A stretch of 64,000 nucleotides of DNA. It comes from Halobellus clavatus. GTDB lineage: Archaea; Halobacteriota; Halobacteria; Halobacteriales; Haloferacaceae. The translations under genes were made by a program, and so were the position numbers. Shown here in pieces: positions 27,039 through 35,587 of this stretch (position 1 is its first letter; each line of letters starts with the position of its first letter). A model generated the notes under the pieces. The model searched no databases. It had not been told where the DNA came from and was given only the letters and a program-made list of their open reading frames with translations. Where the stretch lies: the NCBI RefSeq assembly GCF_900107195.1, contig NZ_FNPB01000009.1:96838-160837 (forward strand), given 5' to 3'.

Positions 27039-27064
27039 AAATAACATATATACATATGTTATTT
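27039..27064. promoter_or_regulatory. Perfect 26-base palindrome downstream of IclR gene
   Basis: Arms AAATAACATAT (27039-27049) and ATATGTTATTT (27054-27064) are perfect inverted repeats around a 4-base centre. The inner 22 bases (27041-27062) differ at only two positions from 16041-16062 upstream of the LigM-like gene, so this is a repeated regulatory site and not a chance dyad. A terminator is less likely because the arms are AT-only apart from one C/G pair. The IclR protein encoded just upstream is the best candidate ligand. Confidence 0.6.
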
Positions 27065-27498
27065 TCTCACGTCACTGGGTGCTATTCTCGGTCCATCGAC
27101 CGATTTCAGGTGCTGCGGAGGGATAGCGTTTGTATATATCAACGGCTCTGGAGAGAAGTTCCGCCGATCACTGCGTTGAACGGGGTGATTACTCGTTATA
27201 TTATCACTGAATCGGCCAGAAGGGGTGTTTCAGTGGCCGGGGGGATGCTGAGAGGGTTGCATCGAACCCACCCTGTTTCCGTTTCTCGACGGTCAGTTTC
27301 GAGGGGCGATGAGACCGCACGCCTGAGATCAGGGCCACGAACCGGTGGATCTGTCGTCAAAATCGGCTCAGCCGACTGTTTGTGAGAGGTAAACGACGGT
27401 GGCTCACGGCACTGCAGGAGATATCAGCCGAAACCGGCGTTACACTTTTAATGCCGGTTCAGCAATACAGGCCACAGACACCGCGGTAGGGGTTCGTG
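27065..27498. promoter_or_regulatory. Upstream region of the acyl-CoA ligase gene with a dyad around TATA
   Basis: About 430 bases with no credible gene. AACCGGC (27432-27438) and GCCGGTT (27453-27459) form a perfect 7-base inverted repeat enclosing the TATA-like ACTTTTAAT, a position where a bound protein would block TBP/TFB. The ligase ATG at 27499 lies about 50 bases after the TATA, so a leader of some 20 bases is expected. Confidence 0.45.
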
Positions 27499-29169
27499 AT
27501 GCAGGACTTCACCAACGAGACCATCATCTGGGACGACAACGTCGTAACGCACCGATTAGATGCCTTCTCCGGCATCGAAGAGACCGAGCACCGTGGAAAG
27601 CGGGTTCGCGCGTTCGCGGACCGTCCGGAGTCGCTGTTCGAACTCTTCGCCTCGGCAGTGACCGAGGCGCCGGATCGGGAGTTCGTCGTGTTCCCCGACT
27701 CGGGCGTGCGATTGACATACCGAGAGATGGCCGACCGCGTCGATCGGTTGGCCGGTGGCCTGCAATCGGCGGGAATCTCGATGGGCGACCGGATCGTCCT
27801 GCTCGTCGACAGCCGAGTCGAATTCGTGGAGTCACTGCTCGCGGCAGCGCGGATCGGAGCCGTCGTCAGCCCGCTGAACACCCGCCATTCTCCTGAGGAG
27901 ATCCGCGGTATGTTCGCGGATGGGGCGCCCGACCTCGTCCTCGTCGGAGACGCCTACGTGGACAAGCTGGACGGATCGGCCTACGAAACCCCCAACAGCG
28001 CGACGTTTGTACTGGACGCCGACAGCACCGAACAGTCGTACGACGGCCTGGTGAGTCACACACGAAGAGATGTCGAGGAGTCGGCGACGAAGCCGGCCGA
28101 TCTGTTGACCGTAATGTACACTTCTGGAACCACGGGACAGCCGAAGGCCGTCCCGATCGACAACTTCCACGGTGTCAACGCGGCGTTGAACAACGCCTAC
28201 ATCCACGATCTTCAGCCCGGCGACCGGATCCTGGTCCCCTCACCGCTGTTCCACGTCACTGGGCTGGTCTGCGGCCTGCTCACTGCGATCGCGCGCACCG
28301 GCACCGGCGTGATTATGCGGGACTACGACGCCCAGCGCTTCCTCGAATACGTCGACGCCGAGCGGATCAGCTACTGTATGGGAGTCCCGACACACATCGT
28401 CTTAGCGGCGGAGAAAGCCGACGATGCGGCCCACGACACATCCTCCTTCGAGAAGTTCGCCTACGGCGGGGCACCGATGCCGCCCGATGCGATCCCGAAG
28501 ATCCGCGACGCGTTCCCCGACCTCAAGCTGTACCACTCCTACGGGAAAACCGAGAACTTCGCTGGCATCGCCGCGATGATTCCCGATCAGTACATCGACG
28601 ACAATCCCGACGCCGTGGGGATGCCGACGCCGACGACCAAGTTCGCCGTCGTCGATGAGGACCGCAACCGACTCCCGCCCGGGCAGATCGGCGAACTGGC
28701 GATGTACGGCCCCTTCGTCGCCGAGCGGTATCTGAGTTCGCCAGATGGGACCGAAGAGGAGTTCGAGGACGGATGGCACTACACCGGCGACATCGGCGTC
28801 ATCGACGAATCCGGCTTCATCAGGCTTCGCGGGCGCAAGGGCAATATGATGATCCGCGGGGGCGAGAACGTCTACCCCGTCGAGGTGGAGGACGCGCTAC
28901 TCTCGGTCCCAGGGGTTCGTGAGGCGGGCGTCACCTCGTTCCCGGACGACGTCCTCGGCGAGCGGATCATCGCTGTGGTCGCACCCGAGGAAGGACACCG
29001 CGTCACCGAGGAGATGCTCGTCGCCGCCTGCGAGGAGCACCTCGCGGAGTACAAAGTTCCGGACATCTTCAGGGTCGTCGACGAACTCCCCAGGAATCAG
29101 AACGGGAAGCTCAAACGCCAGCAACTGGTCCCGAAGCCGCTGCAGTTCGGCATCAAATTCGGCGGCTGA
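27499..29169 (+). CDS. AMP-dependent acyl-CoA synthetase/ligase
   Basis: A 556-residue adenylate-forming enzyme that activates a carboxylic acid with ATP and CoA. The P-loop is YTSGTTGQPKAVP (about residue 204), followed by the A5 region YGKTENFAG, A7 YTGDIGVIDESGFIRLRGR (about 425) and the A10 Lys in PRNQNGKLKR (about 536). The ATG at 27499 is preferred; the codon before it is GTG. The acid is not identifiable, though medium-chain or aromatic acids are usual. SDR, thiolase-like, enoyl-CoA hydratase and acyl-CoA dehydrogenase genes nearby suggest beta-oxidation-type use of the CoA ester. Confidence 0.9.
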   Translation: MQDFTNETIIWDDNVVTHRLDAFSGIEETEHRGKRVRAFADRPESLFELFASAVTEAPDREFVVFPDSGVRLTYREMADRVDRLAGGLQSAGISMGDRIVLLVDSRVEFVESLLAAARIGAVVSPLNTRHSPEEIRGMFADGAPDLVLVGDAYVDKLDGSAYETPNSATFVLDADSTEQSYDGLVSHTRRDVEESATKPADLLTVMYTSGTTGQPKAVPIDNFHGVNAALNNAYIHDLQPGDRILVPSPLFHVTGLVCGLLTAIARTGTGVIMRDYDAQRFLEYVDAERISYCMGVPTHIVLAAEKADDAAHDTSSFEKFAYGGAPMPPDAIPKIRDAFPDLKLYHSYGKTENFAGIAAMIPDQYIDDNPDAVGMPTPTTKFAVVDEDRNRLPPGQIGELAMYGPFVAERYLSSPDGTEEEFEDGWHYTGDIGVIDESGFIRLRGRKGNMMIRGGENVYPVEVEDALLSVPGVREAGVTSFPDDVLGERIIAVVAPEEGHRVTEEMLVAACEEHLAEYKVPDIFRVVDELPRNQNGKLKRQQLVPKPLQFGIKFGG

Positions 29170-29239
29170 GTCGGCGGATCCGCTGGCTCCTGTACGGTGG
29201 GAAAAACTTATTCGCCGGGCTGCGAATGTCGTAGACGGA

Positions 29240-30172
29240 ATGTTAGAAGATACGGTCTGCATCGTCGCAGGAGCAGGTCGCGGTATCGGCAAGGAGACGG
29301 CGAAACTGATGGCCGACGAGGGCGCGTCGGTCGTCGTCAACGATCTGGGTGCCGACCTCTCGGGTGAGGGGCAAGACGTGCAACCAGCACAGCAGACAGT
29401 CGACGAAATCGTCGAAGCGGGCGGCGAGGCGATGGCCCACTACGGCGACATCACCGATCTGGAGTACACTGACGAACTCATCCAGGACACCGTCGACGAG
29501 TACGGAGCGGTCCACAGCATCACCAACTTCGCTGGGATCCTCCGTGATCGGATGATATTCAATATGAGCGAAGAGGAGTGGGACGCCGTCATCGACGTCC
29601 ATCTGAAAGGACACTTTTCGCTGCTCCGAAACGCTTCACAGCAGTGGAAGTCCCGGTACGAGGAAGAGGAGTTCGACCGCCAGCGGTCCTTCCTCGGCGT
29701 GTCGAGTTCGGCCGCGATCGGCTGGGCGGGCCAGCCCAACTATGCCGCCGCGAAAGCTGGTGTCCTCGGCCTCGTGCGGAACTGTGCGCAGGAGCTCGAG
29801 CGATACAACGTACGGGTGAACGCGCTCTGGCCCGAGGCGTACACGCGAATGTACAAATCCATCCCGGAGGAGTACCAGCCTGACGGGATGACAGACGAGA
29901 CGCACGGCCCACAGCTCGTGGCACCGTTGCCGGCATTCCTCGCGAGCGATGAGGCGACAGACATCACCGGCTGCACCGTCGGGCTCGGATCCGGTGAACT
30001 CTCGTTCATCTCCGATCCGGACCGCAAGCGGAAGATCATCAAGGAAGTCCCAGCGGACACCAAGACGGGTGGCTGGACGCCCGAACAGATCGCAGACGCC
30101 TGGGAGAACCTCACCGACGGCTACGAGACCACGCGGACCTCGAAGCCGAGCATCCCGAACGTACAGAACTGA
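29240..30172 (+). CDS. Short-chain dehydrogenase, hydroxyacyl-CoA dehydrogenase-like
   Basis: A 310-residue SDR with the NAD(P) motif GAGRGIG (about residue 11-17), the catalytic Ser in GVSSSAAIG and the YxxxK motif as NYAAAKAGV (about 173). The insertion NDLGADLSGEGQDVQPAQQ after strand 2 is typical of the 17beta-HSD4/multifunctional-enzyme 2 type that oxidises 3-hydroxyacyl-CoA. A TATA-like AAACTTATT (29204-29212) gives it its own promoter even though it follows the ligase by 70 bases. It probably supplies the 3-hydroxyacyl-CoA oxidation step for the module. Confidence 0.87.
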   Translation: MLEDTVCIVAGAGRGIGKETAKLMADEGASVVVNDLGADLSGEGQDVQPAQQTVDEIVEAGGEAMAHYGDITDLEYTDELIQDTVDEYGAVHSITNFAGILRDRMIFNMSEEEWDAVIDVHLKGHFSLLRNASQQWKSRYEEEEFDRQRSFLGVSSSAAIGWAGQPNYAAAKAGVLGLVRNCAQELERYNVRVNALWPEAYTRMYKSIPEEYQPDGMTDETHGPQLVAPLPAFLASDEATDITGCTVGLGSGELSFISDPDRKRKIIKEVPADTKTGGWTPEQIADAWENLTDGYETTRTSKPSIPNVQN

Positions 30173-30242
30173 ACGCCGTGCCGGCGGAAGCGACGTGCGC
30201 TGCAGTCGGAGCCGACACCGAGAATCGACCCTGACGCCGCGC

Positions 30243-30659
30243 TCAGTCGTCGTCGATCGGTTCGAACACCGGGATCGACACATCGTCGGTCGCCGTCGGG
30301 ACGAACGTCACCGCGACTGACGTGCCGATTTCGATCGCATCTGGATCACACCCCTGGAGCGCCGTGAGCATCCGCGGTCCTTCTGTGAGTTCGACGTAGG
30401 CGAGCACGAGCGGGAGGTCCTCCTCCGGCCACGCGGCGACGGTCTCCGTCGAAGTGTGTGCGTACACCGTCCCCGTTCCGTCGGCTTCGACCCACTCGAC
30501 GTCGTCTCCCAAGCAGTCGGGACATCGCGCTCGCGGGTAGTAGAAGGTGAGTTCGCAGTCGGGACAGCGGCGGAGCAGCAGGGTGCCGTCCGCCGCCGCT
30601 TCCCAGTATGGGGCTGTTTCCGGCGTGACAGACGGCACCGGTCGCGGCTCCCAACTCAT
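30243..30659 (-). CDS. Zn-ribbon/OB-fold DUF35 protein, partner of thiolase-like protein
   Basis: A 138-residue DUF35 protein: N-terminal helix, a rubredoxin-like zinc ribbon with CPDC ... CPDC (LLRRCPDCELTFYYPRARCPDC, about residues 30-50), then an OB fold (GTVYAHTSTETVAAWP ... VAVTFVPT). Such proteins bind acyl-CoA and form complexes with thiolase-superfamily enzymes. Its ATG at 30659 overlaps the stop of the thiolase-like gene by 4 bases, so the two are translationally coupled and probably made as one complex. Confidence 0.9.
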   Translation of the reverse strand: MSWEPRPVPSVTPETAPYWEAAADGTLLLRRCPDCELTFYYPRARCPDCLGDDVEWVEADGTGTVYAHTSTETVAAWPEEDLPLVLAYVELTEGPRMLTALQGCDPDAIEIGTSVAVTFVPTATDDVSIPVFEPIDDD

Positions 30660-31831
30660 CGGTCGACCCTCCCGAGCACGGCCGTCGACCCCGCGTGTCT
30701 CGTGCCCAGATAGCCGCCCGTCCCGTGCGCGAGGGCGACAGTGGCTTCGGGCACCTGCACCGGGTCGTTGGCTTCTCCACGCAGTTGTCTGACCGCTTCG
30801 ATCACTTTCGTCATCCCGCCGCGGTCCGGGTGGTTCGAACACAGCCCACCCCCGTCGGTGTTGAACGGCAGGTCACCGTCTGGCGCTTGAAGCGTCCCGC
30901 CTTCGACGAACTCGCCGCCGCGGCCCTTTTCACAGAACCCCAGGTCTTCGAGCGTCTGCAGGACGGTGATCGTGAACGAGTCGTAAATCGAGACGTAATC
31001 GACGTCGTCGTGATCGACTCCAGCCCGCGAAAGCGCCCGGGGACCGGACTTCCGAGCGGCGGTCTCGGTGAGATCGATCCGCCCGGCGTCGTGGTGGTCG
31101 ACCGCCGCGGCGTGTCCGAGAATCTCCACGCATTCGCGATCGATCTGCTGTCGGACGTCTTCGGACACGACGACGAAGGCCCCGGCACCGTCGGAGATGA
31201 CACAGCAATCCAGCAGGTGGAGCGGGTCGCTGACCACCCGAGAGTCGACGACCTCCTCGACGGTCACGGGATCTTGGTACAGCGCGTGTTCGTTGTGCTG
31301 GGCGTGCTGTGACGCTGCGACCCGGATTTCGGCGAGCTGCTCGGACGTCGTCCCGTACTCGTGCATATGCCGGCGGGCCGCGAGCGCGTACTGGGGCAGC
31401 GTTTCGGCCCCGTAGATCGACTCGAAGTTCTCCTGCATAATCGTCTCGTCGTGCTCCGGATGGGCGCGCTCGTCCGTCCGCATCCGCCCCGCGAGCGTGA
31501 CCAGTGCGACGTCGCACTTGCCGTCGGCAATTGCACTCGCGGCCTCCCCGACGTGGTTCACGTACGCCGACCCGCCGTCGTCTGTCGAGTCGAAGTACGA
31601 GACGTCGAGGCCGAGGTAGTCGGCCATCGCGAGCGGCGGATACCGGCCGACCTGGTAGTTCTCACCCGCCGTGAGATACCCGTCCACGTCGGCCGCCGCC
31701 AGCCCGGCGTCCTCGAGCGCGCCGGCGGCGACCTCCGCGTGTAACTGTGCGATCGACGTCTCCGGTGCCTCTCGTGTTGGGTGTTCGAAGACACCCGCGA
31801 TGTAGGCTGTGGCGTCCGAGCTCGTACTCAT
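30656..31831 (-). CDS. Thiolase-like (SCP2/Ltp2-type) protein lacking the nucleophilic Cys
   Basis: A 391-residue thiolase-superfamily protein. The place where true thiolases have the acyl-accepting Cys reads DSTDDGGSAY (residues 81-90), so that Cys is absent. The second Cys of the CxG motif near the C-terminus is also replaced (VALAHGTGGYLGT). The His of the NxxGG...HP motif is kept (NTDGGGLCSNHPDRGG), as is YDSFTITVLQTLEDLGFCE, a hallmark of the lipid-transfer/Ltp2 branch. In that branch, with a DUF35 partner, retro-aldol cleavage of a 3-hydroxyacyl-CoA is known (steroid side-chain degradation). Aldolase action here is an inference; a non-catalytic role is also possible. Confidence 0.85.
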   Translation of the reverse strand: MSTSSDATAYIAGVFEHPTREAPETSIAQLHAEVAAGALEDAGLAAADVDGYLTAGENYQVGRYPPLAMADYLGLDVSYFDSTDDGGSAYVNHVGEAASAIADGKCDVALVTLAGRMRTDERAHPEHDETIMQENFESIYGAETLPQYALAARRHMHEYGTTSEQLAEIRVAASQHAQHNEHALYQDPVTVEEVVDSRVVSDPLHLLDCCVISDGAGAFVVVSEDVRQQIDRECVEILGHAAAVDHHDAGRIDLTETAARKSGPRALSRAGVDHDDVDYVSIYDSFTITVLQTLEDLGFCEKGRGGEFVEGGTLQAPDGDLPFNTDGGGLCSNHPDRGGMTKVIEAVRQLRGEANDPVQVPEATVALAHGTGGYLGTRHAGSTAVLGRVDR

Positions 31832-31962
31832 TGGTAGTTCGTATCCTCCGGCAACTGCACGACCGCATTACGTGGCCGCCCCAGTCACCACTGTATGCGT
31901 TCTGAGCGGGGGAGTATTAGTATTCGGGTGGGGTCAGGGGTGATCGCAGACGGCGGGCCGCC

Positions 31963-32781
31963 TCAGGTCCCCTGCCACTCGGGGTCCCGATCGGCCGAGA
32001 AGGCCGCGGCACCTTCCGCATAATCATCGGTGTTGAGGAGCGGGAGGTACGCGCGGTACTCGTATTCGATCCCGTCACGGAGCCCGACGTTGCGTGACTG
32101 ATTGATCGTGTCCTTGATCGCCCGGAGCGCAAGCGGTGGCTTCCCCGCGAGCTCGTCTGCGAAAGCGTCGACGGCGTCCGAGAGCTCCTCGGCCGGATGG
32201 GCGTCGGTGATCAGCCCCTCCGCTGCCGCCTCGGACCCGGAGAGGAACTCGCCCGTCATACACAGTTCCTTGGCCCGGCTCGGCCCGACGAGCAGGGGAA
32301 GTCGCTGTGTCGTGCCCACGCCCGACGGGAAGATGCCCAGATCTACCTCCGGAAAGCCGAGCTCGCTCGATTCGCTCGCCAGCCGGAAGTCACACATCAG
32401 CGCGAGTTCGAGACCGCCGCCGACGCAGTACCCGTCGATCTCGGCGATCACCGGAGCCCCGAACGACTCGACGCTGAACAGCGCCTCCCGGAACGACGAG
32501 GCGGTGAAGGGGTACTGCTCGTCGCCGATTTCGTCGACGTCGACGCCGACACAGAAGGCGTCCTCGCCGGCACCGGAGATGACGACACTCCGGACGGAGA
32601 CGCCCTCTCCCTCGCGATCGAGTTGATCGAACGTTTCGATCGCCGTGGGGAGTTCTTCGAGCGTCCGCATCGACAGGGCGTTCAACGAGTCCGGGCGGTC
32701 GAGGACGATGCGGCCGATGCCGGTCTCGTGATCGAACCGGCAGCGGATGGTGTCGAACTGATCGCTGTAATCCGTCGCCAT
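31963..32781 (-). CDS. Enoyl-CoA hydratase/isomerase family protein
   Basis: A 272-residue crotonase-fold protein. The oxyanion-hole segments are AFCVGVDVDEIG and DGYCVGGGLELAL (about residue 115), and both catalytic Glu positions appear filled (GGGLELAL and GFPEVDLGIFPSGVGT). It should hydrate a 2-enoyl-CoA to 3-hydroxyacyl-CoA. A TATA-like element at 32808-32816 suits the ATG at 32781. It lies on the same strand as the thiolase-like pair, 131 bases upstream, and divergent from the aminotransferase. Confidence 0.9.
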   Translation of the reverse strand: MATDYSDQFDTIRCRFDHETGIGRIVLDRPDSLNALSMRTLEELPTAIETFDQLDREGEGVSVRSVVISGAGEDAFCVGVDVDEIGDEQYPFTASSFREALFSVESFGAPVIAEIDGYCVGGGLELALMCDFRLASESSELGFPEVDLGIFPSGVGTTQRLPLLVGPSRAKELCMTGEFLSGSEAAAEGLITDAHPAEELSDAVDAFADELAGKPPLALRAIKDTINQSRNVGLRDGIEYEYRAYLPLLNTDDYAEGAAAFSADRDPEWQGT

Positions 32782-32994
32782 ATCGGATAGGATCTGCTGC
32801 CCACAACTACCTAAAACTTGACCAACTCACGGGACGCGAGAGCGATCGGACGCGGTGGGGTTCTGCTGCGGCGCGATCGCAGGCGGGAGCGATCGGACGC
32901 GGGGACGAACGGATGTCGTGCCGATCGGCCAGAGCGAGACCTCACGTTCGGGCGCGCCGCAATCATTTACTTGTTCGGGCTGCTGTGTGCGTAT
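32782..32994. promoter_or_regulatory. Divergent promoter region with a short direct repeat
   Basis: A 213-base region between the enoyl-CoA hydratase and aminotransferase genes. AGCGATCGGACGCGG occurs twice, at 32841-32855 and 32888-32902, 47 bases apart. CATTTACTT near 32964-32972 is a weak TATA candidate for the aminotransferase ATG at 32995. Confidence 0.35.
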
Positions 32995-34380
32995 ATGCCA
33001 GACGGACCACCGCCCGAGGAGCTTCATCTCTCCCAGCGTCCCGCCGTGACCGAGCCGATTCCCGGTCCGCGGTCCAGCGACCTTCTCGAGAGACAGGCTG
33101 CGAGCGAAGCGAACACCGTCGCGTACCCGTTGTCGCTCCCAGTCGCGATCGATTCCGCGCGAGGGGCGACGATCAAAGACGTCGATGGTAACGTCTTTCT
33201 CGATTTTTCGGCGGGGATCGGCGTCGCGAACGTCGGACACTCGAACCCGTACGTCGTCGAGGCCGCGAAGGAGCAACTCGATGCGGTGGCGCACACGATC
33301 GACTTTCCGACCGAGGCCCGCCTTGCGTTCATCGACGCGCTGGACTCGATCGCACCGGGGACGCTGCCCGGCAATAGCCGGATCGCCTTCGGCGGACCGA
33401 CGGGTACCAACGCCATCGAAGCGTCGATCAAACTGGCGAAGTACAACACGGGGCGAAGCGGAATCGTTGGCTTCGACCGGGGCTATCACGGCGGGACGAT
33501 GGGCGCGCTCAGCCTCTCGGGCTGGTCCTCATACAAGAGCGACTACACGCCTCTCCTCCCGGACGTCGCGCACGTCCCATATCCCACCCCCCGGGACGGC
33601 GAGACGCCCGACGCGGCACTGGAGGCGACGCTCGAAGAGGTCCGAGCCGTCGTCAGCGGCCGTGCGAGTGGTCTCGACGAACCGCCTGCGGGAATCTGGG
33701 TGGAGCCCATCCAGGGCTCAGGCGGGGTCATCGTTCCGCCGGAGGGGTTCTTAGCGGAGCTCGCCGAGATAACCGCTGCGCACGACGTCCTCCTGATCGT
33801 CGACGAGATTCAGACCGGGATGGGTCGAACCGGCGAGTGGTTCGCCAGCGATCACGCCGGAATCACCCCGGACGCGATGACAGTCGGTAAAGCCATCGGC
33901 GGAGTCGGCTTACCGCTCTCGGCGACGGTGTACCGCGAGGAACTGGACACGTGGGGGCCGAGCGCGCACGCGGGGACGTTCCGCGGACACGTCCCGGCGA
34001 TGGTGGCTGGGACCCGTGCGATCGAGTACATCGACGAGTATGACCTGCTCGACCGGGCGACGCGCGTCGGCTCGTATCTGCAGGACCGCTTCCGAGAGAT
34101 GCAACAGGACTGCCCCAGTCTCGTCGACGTGCGGGGTCGAGGGCTGCTCATCGGGGCCGAGTTCCGTGACGCGGATGGCTCTCCGCTCCCAGACGTCGTC
34201 GAGTCGATCCAGACGCGGTGTCTGCGCCGCGGGCTGGTGGTCTGGACGGCCGGTATCGAGGGCCACGTCCTCAGACTGCTCCCCCCGCTCGTCCTCACCG
34301 ACGAACAGGCCCGCGTCGGGATGGACATCGTGCAGGACGTCGTCGAGACGGTGACCGAGGAGACGGCGGATGGCCGGTGA
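32995..34380 (+). CDS. Class III (omega) aminotransferase
   Basis: A 461-residue PLP enzyme of fold-type I. Landmarks are FLDFSAGIGVANVGHSNP (about 62-79), FGGPTGTNAIEASIKLAK, GYHGGTMGALSLSG, the PLP ring Asp in LLIVDEIQTGMGRTG (about 262) and the PLP Lys in TVGKAIGGVGLP (about 298). It resembles diaminobutyrate and 4-aminobutyrate aminotransferases that move a terminal amino group to 2-oxoglutarate. The ATG at 32995 is chosen because upstream in-frame sequence (Arg-rich) has no protein-like character. It overlaps the following oxidase gene by 11 bases. Confidence 0.9.
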   Translation: MPDGPPPEELHLSQRPAVTEPIPGPRSSDLLERQAASEANTVAYPLSLPVAIDSARGATIKDVDGNVFLDFSAGIGVANVGHSNPYVVEAAKEQLDAVAHTIDFPTEARLAFIDALDSIAPGTLPGNSRIAFGGPTGTNAIEASIKLAKYNTGRSGIVGFDRGYHGGTMGALSLSGWSSYKSDYTPLLPDVAHVPYPTPRDGETPDAALEATLEEVRAVVSGRASGLDEPPAGIWVEPIQGSGGVIVPPEGFLAELAEITAAHDVLLIVDEIQTGMGRTGEWFASDHAGITPDAMTVGKAIGGVGLPLSATVYREELDTWGPSAHAGTFRGHVPAMVAGTRAIEYIDEYDLLDRATRVGSYLQDRFREMQQDCPSLVDVRGRGLLIGAEFRDADGSPLPDVVESIQTRCLRRGLVVWTAGIEGHVLRLLPPLVLTDEQARVGMDIVQDVVETVTEETADGR

Positions 34381-35554
34381 GACGATCGGAATCGTCGGTG
34401 CTGGAATCACCGGAGCCTGTACGGCCAACTACCTCTCGCGGCGATCTGACCGCCGCGTCGTGGTGTTCGAGCGCGACGAGGTAGCCGCCGAGACGACTGC
34501 GAAGTCCGCCGGATACGTCGGCGTTCGGGCCAGCCACACAGCGGCACACAGGGCGCTTATGACACGCAGTATCCACGTCTACAACCGGGTGATCCGCGAG
34601 GCCGACGCCGACGTGCGACACCGGATGCTCGGCGGGCTCAACGTCGCGACGACGGCTGCGGGGCGAGCGGCGCTCCGCGACCGGCACCGCTCGGTGACAG
34701 CGGACGGTGATGGTGCCGATGCAGCGTTTGCCAGGTTCTTCGACGGCGAGACGATACGCGAGTCGTTGCTGTTGCCGGACGTCCGCCTCGATGGACTCAC
34801 CGCTGCGTGGTTCTGGCCGAATTACGGTTACGTCACGCCGGCCGCACTGGCGACAGCCTTCGCCGACCGCGCTCGGGACGCGGGAGCGGAGTTCCGAACC
34901 GATACGACCGTCCTCGACCTCGAACGCGACGCGACGGGAGCGATCGATGCGGTGCGGACTGATCGCGGCCGCACCCCGGTGGACCAGCTGGTGTTGGCCG
35001 CGGGGCCCTGGAACCCGACGCTCGCCCGGTCAGTCGGTGTCGACCTCCCAGTCCGCCACAGCGTCGCACCGGGAGTGCTGGTGGATGATCCGACGGCGAG
35101 TGTCCATCCCAGCCTCACGCACCACGAGTCGGGCGTGTACCTCCGGCCCCACGGGGACGGACAGCTCTTCATCGGTCACTATCAGGGCGACTTCGCCGCC
35201 GCGGCTCCCGCCACAGCGAACCCGGAGATCCCAGCGGACGTCCCGGCCGACCTCCGAGCAGAGATTCTCGAGGGGGCCGGGCGCCTCGTCTACGGCCTCG
35301 AAGACCCGACGGTGAGGGACCAGTGGGTCGGTCTGCGGAGCCTGACGCCCGACGGGAATCCAATCGTGGGCTGGACGGACGTCGACGGGCTGTTGGTGGC
35401 GACGTACAACGCCACAGGAATCCAGCACGCACCGGCGGTGGGGCACATTCTGAGCCAACAACTGCTGGGCGATGAGCCGACGCAGTACTACGATCTGGTC
35501 TCGATCAGCCGCTTCGAGGGGTACTCAGATGTGTACGACGGAGCGCCGACGTAA
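34370..35554 (+). CDS. FAD-dependent amine/amino-acid oxidoreductase (DAO family)
   Basis: A 394-residue DAO-type flavoprotein related to sarcosine, glycine and dimethylglycine oxidases/dehydrogenases. The FAD dinucleotide motif is GIVGAGITGACTANYL at the N-terminus, and the C-terminal FAD contact is GLRSLTPDGNPIVGW ... YNATGIQHAPAVG. The 11-base overlap with the aminotransferase gene indicates coupled translation and joint use on an amine or amino acid. Release of a secondary amine or N-methyl group would fit the C1 genes elsewhere in the window, but that is speculation. Confidence 0.87.
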   Translation: MAGETIGIVGAGITGACTANYLSRRSDRRVVVFERDEVAAETTAKSAGYVGVRASHTAAHRALMTRSIHVYNRVIREADADVRHRMLGGLNVATTAAGRAALRDRHRSVTADGDGADAAFARFFDGETIRESLLLPDVRLDGLTAAWFWPNYGYVTPAALATAFADRARDAGAEFRTDTTVLDLERDATGAIDAVRTDRGRTPVDQLVLAAGPWNPTLARSVGVDLPVRHSVAPGVLVDDPTASVHPSLTHHESGVYLRPHGDGQLFIGHYQGDFAAAAPATANPEIPADVPADLRAEILEGAGRLVYGLEDPTVRDQWVGLRSLTPDGNPIVGWTDVDGLLVATYNATGIQHAPAVGHILSQQLLGDEPTQYYDLVSISRFEGYSDVYDGAPT

Positions 35555-35587
35555 CGCTGTGCGAAGGCAGTCGGCGGCCGAACCGAC

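Noticed and set aside
27039..27064. Rho-independent-like terminator for the IclR gene
   Set aside because: The arms are almost entirely A/T and the sequence recurs upstream of another gene, so an operator is more likely.
32818..32994. N-terminal extension of the class III aminotransferase
   Set aside because: The extra 59 residues are Arg-rich and unlike the family; the ATG at 32995 begins at normal distance from the first conserved block.
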